A DNA stretch of 64,000 nucleotides from Rhizobium tumorigenes (lineage in GTDB: Bacteria > Pseudomonadota > Alphaproteobacteria > Rhizobiales > Rhizobiaceae). The notes under the pieces are model-generated. The model did not search any database and had not been told where the DNA came from. It was given only the letters and a program-made list of their open reading frames with translations. The DNA lies in NCBI RefSeq assembly GCF_003240565.2, contig NZ_CP117255.1, positions 1,922,001 to 1,986,000 of the forward strand, written 5' to 3'. Within the stretch, counting starts at the first letter, position 1; each line of letters begins with the position of its first letter. This document shows, piece by piece, positions 36,045-44,202 of this stretch. The translations under genes and the position numbers were made by a program.

Positions 36045-36120
36045 TGGTGGGCCCGGGAGGACTCGAACCCCCAACCAAGCGGTTATGAGCCGCCGGCTCT
36101 AACCATTGAGCTACAGGCCC
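36045..36120 (-). tRNA. tRNA-Ile2 (anticodon CAU, lysidine type)
   Basis: A 76-base cloverleaf including the encoded CCA. The acceptor GGGCCTG pairs with CGGGCCC, the D-arm is GCTC/GAGC, the anticodon stem GGCGG/CCGCT encloses loop CTCATAA, and the T-arm loop is TTCGAGT. The anticodon is CAU. The segment GGCGGCTCATAACCGCTTGG closely matches the anticodon arm of E. coli tRNA-Ile2, not elongator or initiator tRNA-Met. It therefore probably carries isoleucine after lysidine modification by TilS and reads AUA. tRNA 3' ends are frequent integration sites; an AT-rich patch lies on that side. Confidence 0.9.
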
Positions 36121-36269
36121 TACCTTGCGCTCTGCGCAATATACCGGAGCAATGGTCCTCCGGTATGTCTTGCCTCTAGCCCAAAACTTGTGTCACGACA
36201 AGGGATTGCCGCATTGGCTACACAATCAATCGACACAAGGGTATTCCAGAAGAACAACGGAGGAAACCT

Positions 36270-37013
36270 ATGACCCTGCCCCAGCCAGCCAGACTTGCCT
36301 GCAGCGCCTTTGCCGGCCTTGCCCTGCTGACGCTCACCAGCGCGACGGCCTTTGCAGCGGGCGAGCTTCGCCAGGCGCTGATCAGCGTTTCCGGCGAAGG
36401 CCAGGCGGCTGTCGCGCCCGACATGGCGGTCGTCACGCTGTCGGTCGTCAAGCAATCGAAGACCGCCCAGGATGCGCTCGACCAGGATAACAAGGCCATG
36501 GGCGCGGTGCTGGCGACCCTGAAGAACGGCGGTATCGCCGAGCGCGACCTGCAGACCTCCGGCTTTGCCATCCAGCCGCAGTATAATTATCCGCCTGCAA
36601 AGGACGGCCAGCAGCAACAGCCGGAACTGGTCGGCTACCAGGTGACGAACGGCCTGACGGTGCGGGTGCGCGATCTCGGCAAGCTGGGCGGCCTCATCGA
36701 CCAGGCCGTCGGCCTCGGCATCAACCAGGGCGGCGACATCCAGTTCGTCAACGACAAGCCGGATGCGGCAATCGAGGCCGCCCGCAAGGACGCCATGGCC
36801 AATGCCGCCGCCAAGGCAAAGACGCTCGCCGAAGCCGCCGGAGTCAAGGTCGGCCGCGTCATCGAGATCACGGAAAATGCCGTGCGCGCGGCACCCCAGC
36901 CGATGATGCGCCCGGTCATGCTCAAAGCGGCTTCGGACACGGCAGTGCCGGTCGCCGGCGGTGAGAACAGCTATAACGTCACTGTCAATGTGACCTACGC
37001 GCTGGAGCCATAG
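36270..37013 (+). CDS. SIMPL-domain (DUF541) periplasmic protein
   Basis: A 247-residue protein with a signal peptide (LACSAFAGLALLTLTSATAFA) and a single SIMPL/DUF541 domain. ISVSGEGQAAVAPDMAVVTLSV opens the domain, VGYQVTNGLTVRVRDLGKLGGLIDQAV is central, and a helix with AARKDAMANAAAKAKTLAEAAGVKVG precedes the last strands. Relatives include Brucella BP26/Omp28 and E. coli YggE, which are linked to oxidative-stress tolerance. The ATG follows GGAGGAAACCT. It is monocistronic, with a terminator 38 bases downstream. Confidence 0.92.
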   Translation: MTLPQPARLACSAFAGLALLTLTSATAFAAGELRQALISVSGEGQAAVAPDMAVVTLSVVKQSKTAQDALDQDNKAMGAVLATLKNGGIAERDLQTSGFAIQPQYNYPPAKDGQQQQPELVGYQVTNGLTVRVRDLGKLGGLIDQAVGLGINQGGDIQFVNDKPDAAIEAARKDAMANAAAKAKTLAEAAGVKVGRVIEITENAVRAAPQPMMRPVMLKAASDTAVPVAGGENSYNVTVNVTYALEP

Positions 37014-37049
37014 ACCGGGCCGCAGAGCTCACAGCAACGCTTCAAAAGT

Positions 37050-37086
37050 AAGCCGCCCCGGGTCCAAGAAACCGGGGCGGCTTTTT
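37050..37086 (+). terminator. Rho-independent terminator of the SIMPL gene
   Basis: AGCCGCCCCGG (37051-37061) pairs with CCGGGGCGGCT (37072-37082), an 11-base stem, followed by TTTTT. Confidence 0.85.
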
Positions 37087-37105
37087 CGGTTGGCTACTCG
37101 AAACT

Positions 37106-37456
37106 TCAGCGGCCCATCATCGGGCAGCCGCGGACGTTGGCGAACATGATGGTATCAGGACCACGGCGGCTGAAACCGTTCACGACGACCCGGCGCGGCG
37201 TGACGTCGACGACGCGGGCGCGGCGCAGGCCGTAATCGCGGGCGATGCCTTCTGCCTGGCGCGGGTCGCAGCCGCGACCACGGAAGCCGGGTGGCGGCAT
37301 TGGCGGACGGCCGTAATAATCCGGCGGCGGCGCACGGTGATATCCGGGACCGACATAGATGTCGAGGTTCTGCGCGGAGGCAGAGGTCACCGTGCCGGAA
37401 AAGGCGCCGGCAATCAGCGCCGCCGTCAGGGCGGCTTTGGCCAGAATAAGTTTCAT
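37106..37456 (-). CDS. Exported small protein, paralogue 1
   Basis: A 116-residue protein with a signal peptide (ILAKAALTAALIAGAFSGTVTSASA), a Pro/Tyr/Gly-rich spacer, and a C-terminal block RGCDPRQAEGIARDYGLRRA, then VVDVTPRRVVVNGFSRRG and IMFANVRGCPMM. Two conserved Cys could form a disulphide. The ATG at 37456 follows GGAGGATGAC. The C-terminal block recurs in the next gene, so these are tandem paralogues of a rhizobial family whose function I do not know. Confidence 0.75.
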   Translation of the reverse strand: MKLILAKAALTAALIAGAFSGTVTSASAQNLDIYVGPGYHRAPPPDYYGRPPMPPPGFRGRGCDPRQAEGIARDYGLRRARVVDVTPRRVVVNGFSRRGPDTIMFANVRGCPMMGR

Positions 37457-37637
37457 GTCATCCTCCATGGAGCGGAAATACGATCAGCGCCAACCGCGCC
37501 TCCCACGCAAATCGGCGCTGGTTCAACGGCTGGAACCGCAAACGGTTCGGAATCAGCCAAAGGCATCTTCCAGTTAAAAGCAAGTCGCGCGAGACGCCAG
37601 ATCAAATATCGCGGCGCGGTGCGGAAACCACGCCGCC

Positions 37638-37940
37638 CTATCGGCGCATCACGGGGCAATCGGACTGGTTGGCAAACACCATCCGTTCCATGCCATGGTG
37701 GCTACGGCCGACAACCACGACGCGGCGCGGCGTGATCTTGGCGATCTCGGCGCGGCGGATCCCGGAGGCACGCGCCTTGCGCACAGCCATCAGCGGCGAG
37801 CAGATATCGCGGCCATGATGTTCGTAGCGGACCGTCTCCACCTTGGACGAAAGACCGGCAGCAGAGACCGAGGGTGCCATGACCGACACTGCGCTTAAAG
37901 CAATCAGGCCGGTGGTTCCGAGTTTCGCAAACAGGTTCAT
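37638..37940 (-). CDS. Exported small protein, paralogue 2
   Basis: A 100-residue protein with a signal peptide (LFAKLGTTGLIALSAVSVMAPSVSA) and the same C-terminal block as paralogue 1: SPLMAVRKARASGIRRAEI, then KITPRRVVVVGRSHHG and MVFANQSDCPVM. The two Cys positions are kept, while the Pro-rich spacer is missing. The ATG at 37940 follows GGAG at good spacing; a GTG nine bases upstream is an alternative. The gap to paralogue 1 is 181 bases. Confidence 0.72.
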   Translation of the reverse strand: MNLFAKLGTTGLIALSAVSVMAPSVSAAGLSSKVETVRYEHHGRDICSPLMAVRKARASGIRRAEIAKITPRRVVVVGRSHHGMERMVFANQSDCPVMRR

Positions 37941-38066
37941 CGCATTCACTCCATTTCCTGTAGTTCAATACCCGACGGAACGGGCATGGGGTCAAACCTA
38001 GTGGAGCAAGGTTGAACGACAAGCCAACGGCCCGTTCACTTCATATTCAGCGGCCGTTTCAGAGGC

Positions 38067-38489
38067 TTATGCGCCGAGATGCAGTATCACCTCGCGCTGA
38101 TGCGGCCGGTCCCTGTGCTCAAAAAGGTAGATCCCCTGCCAGGTGCCGAGCAGCAGCCGACCGTTGTTGACGGGAATGCCGATGGACGTCTGCGTCAGCG
38201 CCGCCTTGATATGGGCCGGCATATCGTCGGCGCCCTCGGCAGTGTGGATCACCCAGCGCATGGACGGATCCGAGGATGGCGGCACGAGGCGGCGGAAGAA
38301 GGCATCGAGATCGGTCTTGACGTCGTCATCGGCATTTTCCTGGATGATCAGCGAGGCCGAGGTATGGCGCACGAAGACGGTGAGCAGCCCTTCCTGCGCA
38401 CCGCTGCGACGCACGAACGCCGCCGCCGCATCCGTAAATTCGTAGAGCCCCTGGCCATGGGTCGACAGCTTGAGAACGGTCTGCGGCAT
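38067..38489 (-). CDS. yjbQ: YjbQ/UPF0047-family protein
   Basis: A 140-residue protein of the YjbQ family, small trimeric beta-sandwich proteins. It has the conserved LLTVFVRHTSASLIIQENADDDVKTDLDAF, DMPAHIKAALTQTSIGIPV, and LLLGTWQGIYLFEHRDRPHQREVILHL. Some members have weak thiamine-phosphate synthase activity; the true role is uncertain. The ATG at 38489 follows GAGGGAG. It is transcribed after the ferric-reductase gene, but a GC hairpin near 38560-38588 probably separates them. Confidence 0.9.
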   Translation of the reverse strand: MPQTVLKLSTHGQGLYEFTDAAAAFVRRSGAQEGLLTVFVRHTSASLIIQENADDDVKTDLDAFFRRLVPPSSDPSMRWVIHTAEGADDMPAHIKAALTQTSIGIPVNNGRLLLGTWQGIYLFEHRDRPHQREVILHLGA

Positions 38490-38633
38490 GAAAACTCCCT
38501 CGCGCACGGTTTCTCGTCAGGTCGGTCGCGGCGGCGACAAAGTCAAGTGCAGCGAGACCGCCGGCCGGCTATTGACCAGCCGGCGGCCTTGTCAGGGCGG
38601 CAAGCCCGGCACGTGCGGTGGCGTACCCGCCGT

Positions 38634-39446
38634 TCAGTCGCCGTGGCTTTCGTGAAAGCCCGCGCTGCCATGGCGCCAGTAGCCGGCCGACTTTATCCAG
38701 CCGCGCGGCACACCGCGTTGCTCCACCAGCACCTTGCGCAAGGCCTTGGCAACGTCGGTCTCTCCGGCAATCCACACATAGCCGTCGCCATCAGGCAGGG
38801 TCAGGTCGGAAAGCGCGGCGAGCCACGCGGCTGTGTCGCTTGCAGCCGTCAGCGGCCGGTGAAGCCATCTGATGTCGAGGTCCGCGCTGCTGGCAAAGGC
38901 TTGCTCTTCGGCTGGGCCCGTCACGGCGGCGATGACGATGGCGCGCGCGCCAGTGCGCAGTTCTTCCAAGCGCCGGCCGATGGCTGGCAGCGCCGTCTCG
39001 TCGCCGACCAGCAGGTACCAGTCGAAATCGTCGGTGACGAGGAAGGAGCCGCGTGGACCGCCGACCCCCAGCCGGCTTCCCGGCACCGCGTTGACGGCCC
39101 AGTCGCTGGCCGGACCGGCTTCGTGCACGGCAAAGTCTATCGTCAGTTCCTGCCTTTCGGCATCGTATCGGCGCGGCGTGAAGTCACGCACCGGAGACGC
39201 GACGACGCCCTCTGCCAGCGGTGTCGCATCCGGTCCGATTGCCGGCCAAACCGGTAGCTCCTCGCCGGGTTTGGGAAAGCAAAGTTTGACATGGTCGTCA
39301 TATCCGGCGCTGACGAAGCCGGCGAGATCCTCGCCTCCCAGCGTGATGCGCAGCATGTTGGGCGTCAGGCGCTCGGTTGACCTGACGGTCAGAAGGCGGC
39401 GGCGCAGTTCGTGGCGAACCCGGCCGATGGCGTGTTTTTCGGTCAT
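38634..39446 (-). CDS. Siderophore-interacting protein / NADPH ferric reductase
   Basis: A 270-residue cytoplasmic FAD/NAD(P)H oxidoreductase of the SIP (ViuB/YqjH) family that releases iron from ferric siderophores. The FAD-binding barrel (about 20-130) includes MLRITLGGEDLAGF, DHVKLCFP and the flavin motif FTPRRYDAERQELTIDFAVH. The C-terminal NADPH part includes WYLLVGDETALPAIGRRLEEL and the final strand with GYVWIAGE. The PadR gene just upstream in the same direction (26 bases) is the likely regulator, forming a yqjI-yqjH-like pair in tandem. Confidence 0.9.
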   Translation of the reverse strand: MTEKHAIGRVRHELRRRLLTVRSTERLTPNMLRITLGGEDLAGFVSAGYDDHVKLCFPKPGEELPVWPAIGPDATPLAEGVVASPVRDFTPRRYDAERQELTIDFAVHEAGPASDWAVNAVPGSRLGVGGPRGSFLVTDDFDWYLLVGDETALPAIGRRLEELRTGARAIVIAAVTGPAEEQAFASSADLDIRWLHRPLTAASDTAAWLAALSDLTLPDGDGYVWIAGETDVAKALRKVLVEQRGVPRGWIKSAGYWRHGSAGFHESHGD

Positions 39447-39472
39447 GAAATCTCCTGTGGTGGAGGCGGTCT

Positions 39473-40063
39473 CTAGCCGCGATTGATTTCGGCGACGGCG
39501 CGGCGGAGGATGTCTGCCAGCCGGCTCGCCTCGTCGGTGGAACAGCCGCGCTTGTGGAACAGCGCCGTCTTGATCGCCAGCCGGGCCACTTCAAGCGCCT
39601 CGTGGCCATGAGCCTCCGGATCCTGCCCCGCTTGTGGACCGCGCCCCTCCATCACGTCGCGCACCGCATCCATCTTGGAACCGATATGGGCGAGATCGTC
39701 GAGAATGCGGTCGGCGCCGGCCCTGTCCGCCGACAGCGCGGAAAGACCGGTCTCGGTGATGCGAAACAGCTTTTTGTTGCCCTCGGCCTCGCAAACCGCA
39801 TGACCGATCTCGTCGAGATAGGTGAGCGCCGGATAGATCATCCCAGGGCTCGGCGTATAGAAGCCGCCGGAGATCTCCTCGATCGTCTTTATCAGCTCGT
39901 AGCCATGGGCAGGCTGTCGGGCCAGCAGCGCCAAAATCAGCAGCTGCAGATCGCCCGAACTGAGCTTGCGGCCTGCCCGAAAGGCGCCGCTGGCGGCAAA
40001 CCCACCCTCGAAACGACCATGCCCGCCCCTGCCACGTCCGTCTCGTCCATGATGATCTCGCAT
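39473..40063 (-). CDS. PadR-family regulator, YqjI (NfeR)-like
   Basis: A 196-residue winged-helix regulator. A His/Gly/Arg-rich N-terminal arm (RDHHGRDGRGRGGHGRFEGG) precedes the PadR domain: LSSGDLQLLILALLARQPAHGYELIKTIEEISGGFYTPSPGMIYPALTYLDE. This matches E. coli YqjI, a nickel/iron-linked repressor of the ferric reductase YqjH. The arm here has three His and no Cys, so strong nickel binding like YqjI is doubtful. The ATG at 40063 is chosen by homology; the frame stays open to 40426 without support. Two palindromes lie directly upstream. Confidence 0.88.
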   Translation of the reverse strand: MRDHHGRDGRGRGGHGRFEGGFAASGAFRAGRKLSSGDLQLLILALLARQPAHGYELIKTIEEISGGFYTPSPGMIYPALTYLDEIGHAVCEAEGNKKLFRITETGLSALSADRAGADRILDDLAHIGSKMDAVRDVMEGRGPQAGQDPEAHGHEALEVARLAIKTALFHKRGCSTDEASRLADILRRAVAEINRG

Positions 40064-40069
40064 CGCATT

Positions 40070-40110
40070 TACCTTACGTAAGATACTACAAAAAACATAT
40101 CTTAAGATAT
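40070..40110. promoter_or_regulatory. Paired palindromes upstream of the PadR gene
   Basis: TACCTTACGTAAGATA (40070-40085; one mismatched pair, perfect 10-bp core) and ATATCTTAAGATAT (40097-40110; perfect) share the half TATCTTA/TAAGATA. Their centres are about 26 bases apart. They sit 7-47 bases before the PadR ATG in an AT-rich spacer, as expected for autorepression by a PadR dimer pair. Confidence 0.65.
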
Positions 40111-40259
40111 AGCGGCGCGGAGCTGTTGGCAAGTGGAGATCGACCGAGCCTTCCGATAAGAAAAAGGAAGGAAAATCCGCCTCCCGGATACAGTTGCGCC
40201 GGGCAACGCGATCCTGGGTGAATCGTATTGGCCGGCGCTTGTTCGGTAAAAAGCTTAGA

Positions 40260-41285
40260 CTATTGAAGAGTGCGTCGCTGCGCCTCGGCGACGGCACTGG
40301 CTGCCATTTCGCTGTTGGTCTGGCTGCGGTCGAGGCCGGTGGCAACAACGGAGACACGGAAGGCGCCATCGAGATTGCGGTCGAAAATCGCACCGACGAC
40401 GATATCGGCATCTTCGTAGACTTCATCGCGAATGCGGGTAGCGGCTTCGTCGACTTCGAACAATGTCATATCCATGCCGCCGGAGATCGACACAAGCACG
40501 CCCTTGGCGCCCTTCAGCGATACGTCGTCGAGCAGCGGATTGGCAATTGCCGCTTCGGCCGCCTTCATCGCACGGCCCTCGCCCGAAGCCTCGCCCGTGC
40601 CCATCATAGCCCGGCCCATGCCCTGCATGACGGATTTAACGTCGGCGAAATCGAGGTTGATCAGGCCTTCCTTGACGATAAGATCGGTGATGCAGCCGAC
40701 ACCGGAATAGAGCACGCGGTCGGCGATGACGAAGGCATCGGCGAAGGTGGTCTTGGCATCGGCAATGCGAAAGAGGTTCTGGTTAGGAATGACGATGACG
40801 GTATCGGCCGCCTCGCGCAGCCGCTCGATACCCTCTTCGGCAGCTTCCATGCGGCGCTTGCCTTCGAAGGTGAAGGGCTTCGTTACGACGGCAACGGTCA
40901 GGATACCGGCAGCACGGGCTGCAGCGGCGATCACCGGAGCTGCTCCCGTGCCGGTGCCACCGCCCATGCCGGCGGTGACGAAGCACATGTGCGTGCCCTG
41001 CAGATGGTCCATGATCTCGTCGATCGATTCTTCCGCAGCGGCGCGGCCGATTTCCGGCAGCGAACCGGCGCCGAGACCTTCGGTAACCTGCGCACCGAGT
41101 TGGATGAGACGGGTTGCCTTCGACATGGTCAAAGCCTGCGCGTCGGTGTTGGCGACGACAAATTCGGCGCCGCTCAGGCCTTCGGCAATCATGTTGTTGA
41201 TGGCATTACCGCCGCCGCCACCGACGCCGATGACGGTGATTTTAGGCCGCATCTCGGCAATGTCGGGCTTTGTGATGATGGCCAT
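40260..41285 (-). CDS. ftsZ2: Second, truncated-type FtsZ (FtsZ2)
   Basis: A 341-residue tubulin-like GTPase. The GTP-binding motifs are complete: [27 protein letters not shown], the tubulin signature [15 protein letters not shown] and the T7 loop [11 protein letters not shown]. The globular domain ends near residue 325 and the protein stops after AEAQRRTLQ. It lacks the long linker and the C-terminal conserved peptide that binds FtsA and ZipA/SepF-type partners in main FtsZ. Rhizobia carry such a short second FtsZ, reported as dispensable in Sinorhizobium. No dcw cluster genes are adjacent. Confidence 0.93.
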   Translation of the reverse strand: MAIITKPDIAEMRPKITVIGVGGGGGNAINNMIAEGLSGAEFVVANTDAQALTMSKATRLIQLGAQVTEGLGAGSLPEIGRAAAEESIDEIMDHLQGTHMCFVTAGMGGGTGTGAAPVIAAAARAAGILTVAVVTKPFTFEGKRRMEAAEEGIERLREAADTVIVIPNQNLFRIADAKTTFADAFVIADRVLYSGVGCITDLIVKEGLINLDFADVKSVMQGMGRAMMGTGEASGEGRAMKAAEAAIANPLLDDVSLKGAKGVLVSISGGMDMTLFEVDEAATRIRDEVYEDADIVVGAIFDRNLDGAFRVSVVATGLDRSQTNSEMAASAVAEAQRRTLQ

Positions 41286-41557
41286 GTGTCGTCTCCCGTG
41301 CCCACGGCGCGGTGGGCTTTGCTATCCTGGTGCGCGTCGGAACGGTCGCCTGCGACGACCGCTCCGAATCAATCGGCTCAATGTAGCGGGTTAAAAAGGC
41401 TAAGAGCAGGCATATATGCAAAAACAGGCGAAAGCCGTGCTGGATTTTTCAAGCCGCTCAAAGCATCGCGCCCGAAAGGTTGCTGGCCGCCGACGCGGAC
41501 CACGTCCGGTCGTGCAGGCAGCGCGGGCCGGCCTTTCCGGACCGGCCGTGCTAAAGG

Positions 41558-42658
41558 TCAGGCCTCGACGGCGTGCGTCCAGCCATGCGGATCGTTGGTG
41601 GCGCCCTGCTGCATGCCGACCAGCGCAGTGCGCAATTCCGCCGTCAGCGGCCCGGTTTCGCCATCGCCAATAGTAAACTGGCCGTCCGAGTGCTTGATCA
41701 GGCCGATACCGGCCAGCACAGCTGCGGTGCCACAGGCAAAGGCTTCGCGGAGCTTGCCGCTCGCCGCATCCGCCTGAAACTCCTCGAACGAGTAGCGCTT
41801 CTCCTCGACGCGCAGACCCGTGGCCTCAGCCAGCGCGATCACCGATTTGCGGGTGATGCCGGGCAGGATCGTCCCGCCGAGCGGCGGGGTCACCATGCTG
41901 CCGTCCTTCATGACGAAGAACACGTTCATGCCGCCGAGTTCCTCGATCCAGCGATGCTCTGCGGCATCGAGGAACACCACCTGGTCGCAGCCTTGCTTGG
42001 CTGCCTCGGATTGCGCCACAAGGCTGGCCGCATAGTTGCCGCCGCACTTGGCGGCACCCGTGCCGCCGTTTGCAGCGCGCGTATAGTGCTTTTCGACCCA
42101 GACCGACACGGCCTTGCTACCGCCCTTGAAATAGGAGCCGACCGGCGAGGCGATGATGCAGAAGATATAGTCATGCGCCGGGCGGACGCCGAGAAAGGCT
42201 TCGTTGGCGAACATGAAGGGGCGAAGATAGAGGCTGGCGTCGCCCGACGGGATCCACGCCTTGTCGACCCGCACCAGCGTCTCGACAGCCTTGATGAACA
42301 GGTCCTCAGGCACTGGCGGCATTGCCATGCGGATGGCACTGTCGGAGAAGCGTCGTGCATTTTCTTCCGGACGGAACAGCAGGATGCGGCCATCTGCAGT
42401 CTTGTAGGCCTTCATCCCCTCGAAGATTTCCTGCGCATAATGCAGCACGGCGCTGGCCGGGTCGATCGACAACGGCTGGCGGGCGGTCACCTTGGCGTCG
42501 TGCCAGCCCTTTTCCGTGGTCCAGCGAGCCAGCACCATATGGTCGGTGAATACCTTGCCGAAACCTGGGGTCGACAGCGCCAGGGCACGGTCGGCGTCGG
42601 AGACCGGCGACGGGTGAAAATCGATCTTGATATCGGCCATCTTTGAAGTCGTGTCCAT
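41558..42658 (-). CDS. ilvE: Branched-chain amino acid aminotransferase
   Basis: A 366-residue class IV (BCAT) PLP enzyme that makes leucine, isoleucine and valine from their 2-oxo acids in the cytoplasm. Motifs are HYAQEIFEGMKAYK, LYLRPFMFANE, the PLP lysine in GAAKCGGNYAASLVAQ (near 204), ELGGMNVFFV, and PLGGTILPGITRKSVI. The length fits eukaryote-like group II BCATs. The ATG at 42658 is preferred because AAGG lies eight bases upstream; an ATG nine bases earlier is too close to that site. Confidence 0.93.
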   Translation of the reverse strand: MDTTSKMADIKIDFHPSPVSDADRALALSTPGFGKVFTDHMVLARWTTEKGWHDAKVTARQPLSIDPASAVLHYAQEIFEGMKAYKTADGRILLFRPEENARRFSDSAIRMAMPPVPEDLFIKAVETLVRVDKAWIPSGDASLYLRPFMFANEAFLGVRPAHDYIFCIIASPVGSYFKGGSKAVSVWVEKHYTRAANGGTGAAKCGGNYAASLVAQSEAAKQGCDQVVFLDAAEHRWIEELGGMNVFFVMKDGSMVTPPLGGTILPGITRKSVIALAEATGLRVEEKRYSFEEFQADAASGKLREAFACGTAAVLAGIGLIKHSDGQFTIGDGETGPLTAELRTALVGMQQGATNDPHGWTHAVEA

Positions 42659-42870
42659 TCCATCCACCTTGTAACGCAGCGATCGACCCTGCCGCCCGCC
42701 AATGATTCACGGGACAATAACGGGGAATTCCGCAAATGGGCAGTGCTGCCTTGGCCAAAAACGTCGTCAAATCGCGTTATCCGCGTGGGCAGAGCGTCAA
42801 TGACGCCCTCGCAACATTGCCCTCTGAGGCGAACCGGCGATAGATGGCGGAAAGAGCAAGGGAGTTGTGC

Positions 42871-43641
42871 ATGCGATTGGGATTTGTCGGGACCGGCGCC
42901 ATTGCCGAAGCGATCGTCACCGGCACGCTCGGTGCAGATCTCGCCATCGCATCCATCCTCGTGTCGCCGCGCAATGCCGACGTCGCAGCCAGGCTCGCTG
43001 CCGCCTCTCCCCTCGTCCGTGTCGCCAAAGACAACCAGGCGGTGGTCGATGGCGCCGACATAGTGTTTCTCGCCATCCGGCCGCAGATCGCCGAGACTGT
43101 GGTGCGGGCTTTGACATTCCGCGCCGACCAGCACGTCGTCAGCCTGATCGCCGCGACGGACCAGACAGCCCTTTCCGAGTGGATCGGTATGAACCTCCGG
43201 CTGACCCGGGCGATCCCGCTGCCCTTCGTCGCCGAGCGGAAGGGCGTGACAGCCATCTTTCCGCCGGACGAAGACGTCGCCGCCTTTTTCAACGCGCTGG
43301 GATCGACCGTCGAGGCAAGGACCGAGGAGGAATACCAGCTTCTCGGCTCAGCCAGCGCCCTGATGGGAACCTTCTTCGGCATTCTTGAGATCGGCGGCCG
43401 CTGGCTGGAAGCGCAGGGGATGCCCTACGACCAGGCGAAGAGCTACCTTGCGCCGCTGTTTGCCAGCCTCGCCGATACCGCCGCCCGGCCGCAAGCACCG
43501 GATTTCGACGTGCTGCGCGATGAATTCTCGACCAAGGGCGGCCTCAACGAGCAGGTCTTTTCCGATTTTACAGCCAGAGGCGGTGCGAAGGCCCTGACCG
43601 AAGCGCTCGATGGCGTTCTCGCCCGCATCAGGGGCAAGTAA
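42871..43641 (+). CDS. proC: Pyrroline-5-carboxylate reductase-like protein
   Basis: A 256-residue NAD(P)H-dependent reductase of the ProC family, which catalyses the last step of proline synthesis. The N-terminal dinucleotide motif is LGFVGTGAIAEAIVTG. DADIVFLAIRP-like (GADIVFLAIRPQIAETVV) and RAIPLPFVAERKG follow; the C-terminal dimer helix has DEFSTKGGLNEQVFSDF. Main ProC proteins usually carry MPN.P and TSPGGTT; here the segments read IPLPF and STKGGLN, so it may be a divergent paralogue rather than the main proC. The ATG at 42871 follows GGGAG. It is divergent from ilvE. Confidence 0.8.
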   Translation: MRLGFVGTGAIAEAIVTGTLGADLAIASILVSPRNADVAARLAAASPLVRVAKDNQAVVDGADIVFLAIRPQIAETVVRALTFRADQHVVSLIAATDQTALSEWIGMNLRLTRAIPLPFVAERKGVTAIFPPDEDVAAFFNALGSTVEARTEEEYQLLGSASALMGTFFGILEIGGRWLEAQGMPYDQAKSYLAPLFASLADTAARPQAPDFDVLRDEFSTKGGLNEQVFSDFTARGGAKALTEALDGVLARIRGK

Positions 43642-43662
43642 ACATCGGGAAAGCGATCACAT

Positions 43663-44202
43663 TCAAGGCTGGCTGGATATCGCGCGGTATTCGGACTTCA
43701 AAAGCCCCATCATCGCCATATCCCATCTTTCATCGCCGACACGGGCGCAAGAGCGACGCACGCCTTCATGTACGAAACCGAGCTTTTCATAGGTGCGGAT
43801 TGCGGCGCTGTTGAACGTGTAGACGTTCAGTTCCAGCCGCTCCATGCCTTCGACGGCAAAGGCATGTGCAACGACTGCCGAAAGCATGGACAGGCCAAAA
43901 CCACGGCCACGGTCTTCAGGCGCTATGCCGACGCGGGCCGGGCGGCCAACGCCATTGCGATGATCCAGCGCCAGTTGCACATGACCGATGATGCGGCCAT
44001 CCAGCGCCCGTGCCGTCCAGATCAGCCGCTCGGGCGCTTCGCCTTGCGTCTCGGCCAGCATCGCCTCGCACTGGGTGATATCGAGCGGAAATACCAGCGT
44101 CGGACCCGCCCACTGGATCAATTCGACCTCGGTAGCAAACCAGCCAATCAGTGCCTCGAAATGCCGCTGCGCAAATGCCTCGAGGGTTACTGCCTCAGCC
44201 AT
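43663..44202 (-). CDS. GNAT acetyltransferase
   Basis: A 179-residue acetyl-CoA-dependent N-acetyltransferase. The acetyl-CoA loop is RVGIAPEDRGRGFGLSMLSAVVAHAF, followed by LELNVYTFNSAAIRTYEKLGFVHEGVRR, as in RimJ/RimL- and spermidine-acetyltransferase-like enzymes. Its start overlaps the 3' end of the MFS gene by eight bases, so it is coupled to that exporter. It may modify the compound the exporter handles (inference). Confidence 0.88.
   Translation of the reverse strand: MAEAVTLEAFAQRHFEALIGWFATEVELIQWAGPTLVFPLDITQCEAMLAETQGEAPERLIWTARALDGRIIGHVQLALDHRNGVGRPARVGIAPEDRGRGFGLSMLSAVVAHAFAVEGMERLELNVYTFNSAAIRTYEKLGFVHEGVRRSCARVGDERWDMAMMGLLKSEYRAISSQP

Noticed and set aside
36045..36120. Reading the CAU tRNA as elongator tRNA-Met
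   Set aside because: The anticodon arm and following CGCTTGG match tRNA-Ile2; acceptor and D-arm differ from the Met elongator and initiator patterns.
42871..43641. Definite assignment as the sole proline-synthesis proC
   Set aside because: Some conserved ProC segments differ, so it could be a paralogue; only a ProC-like call is made.
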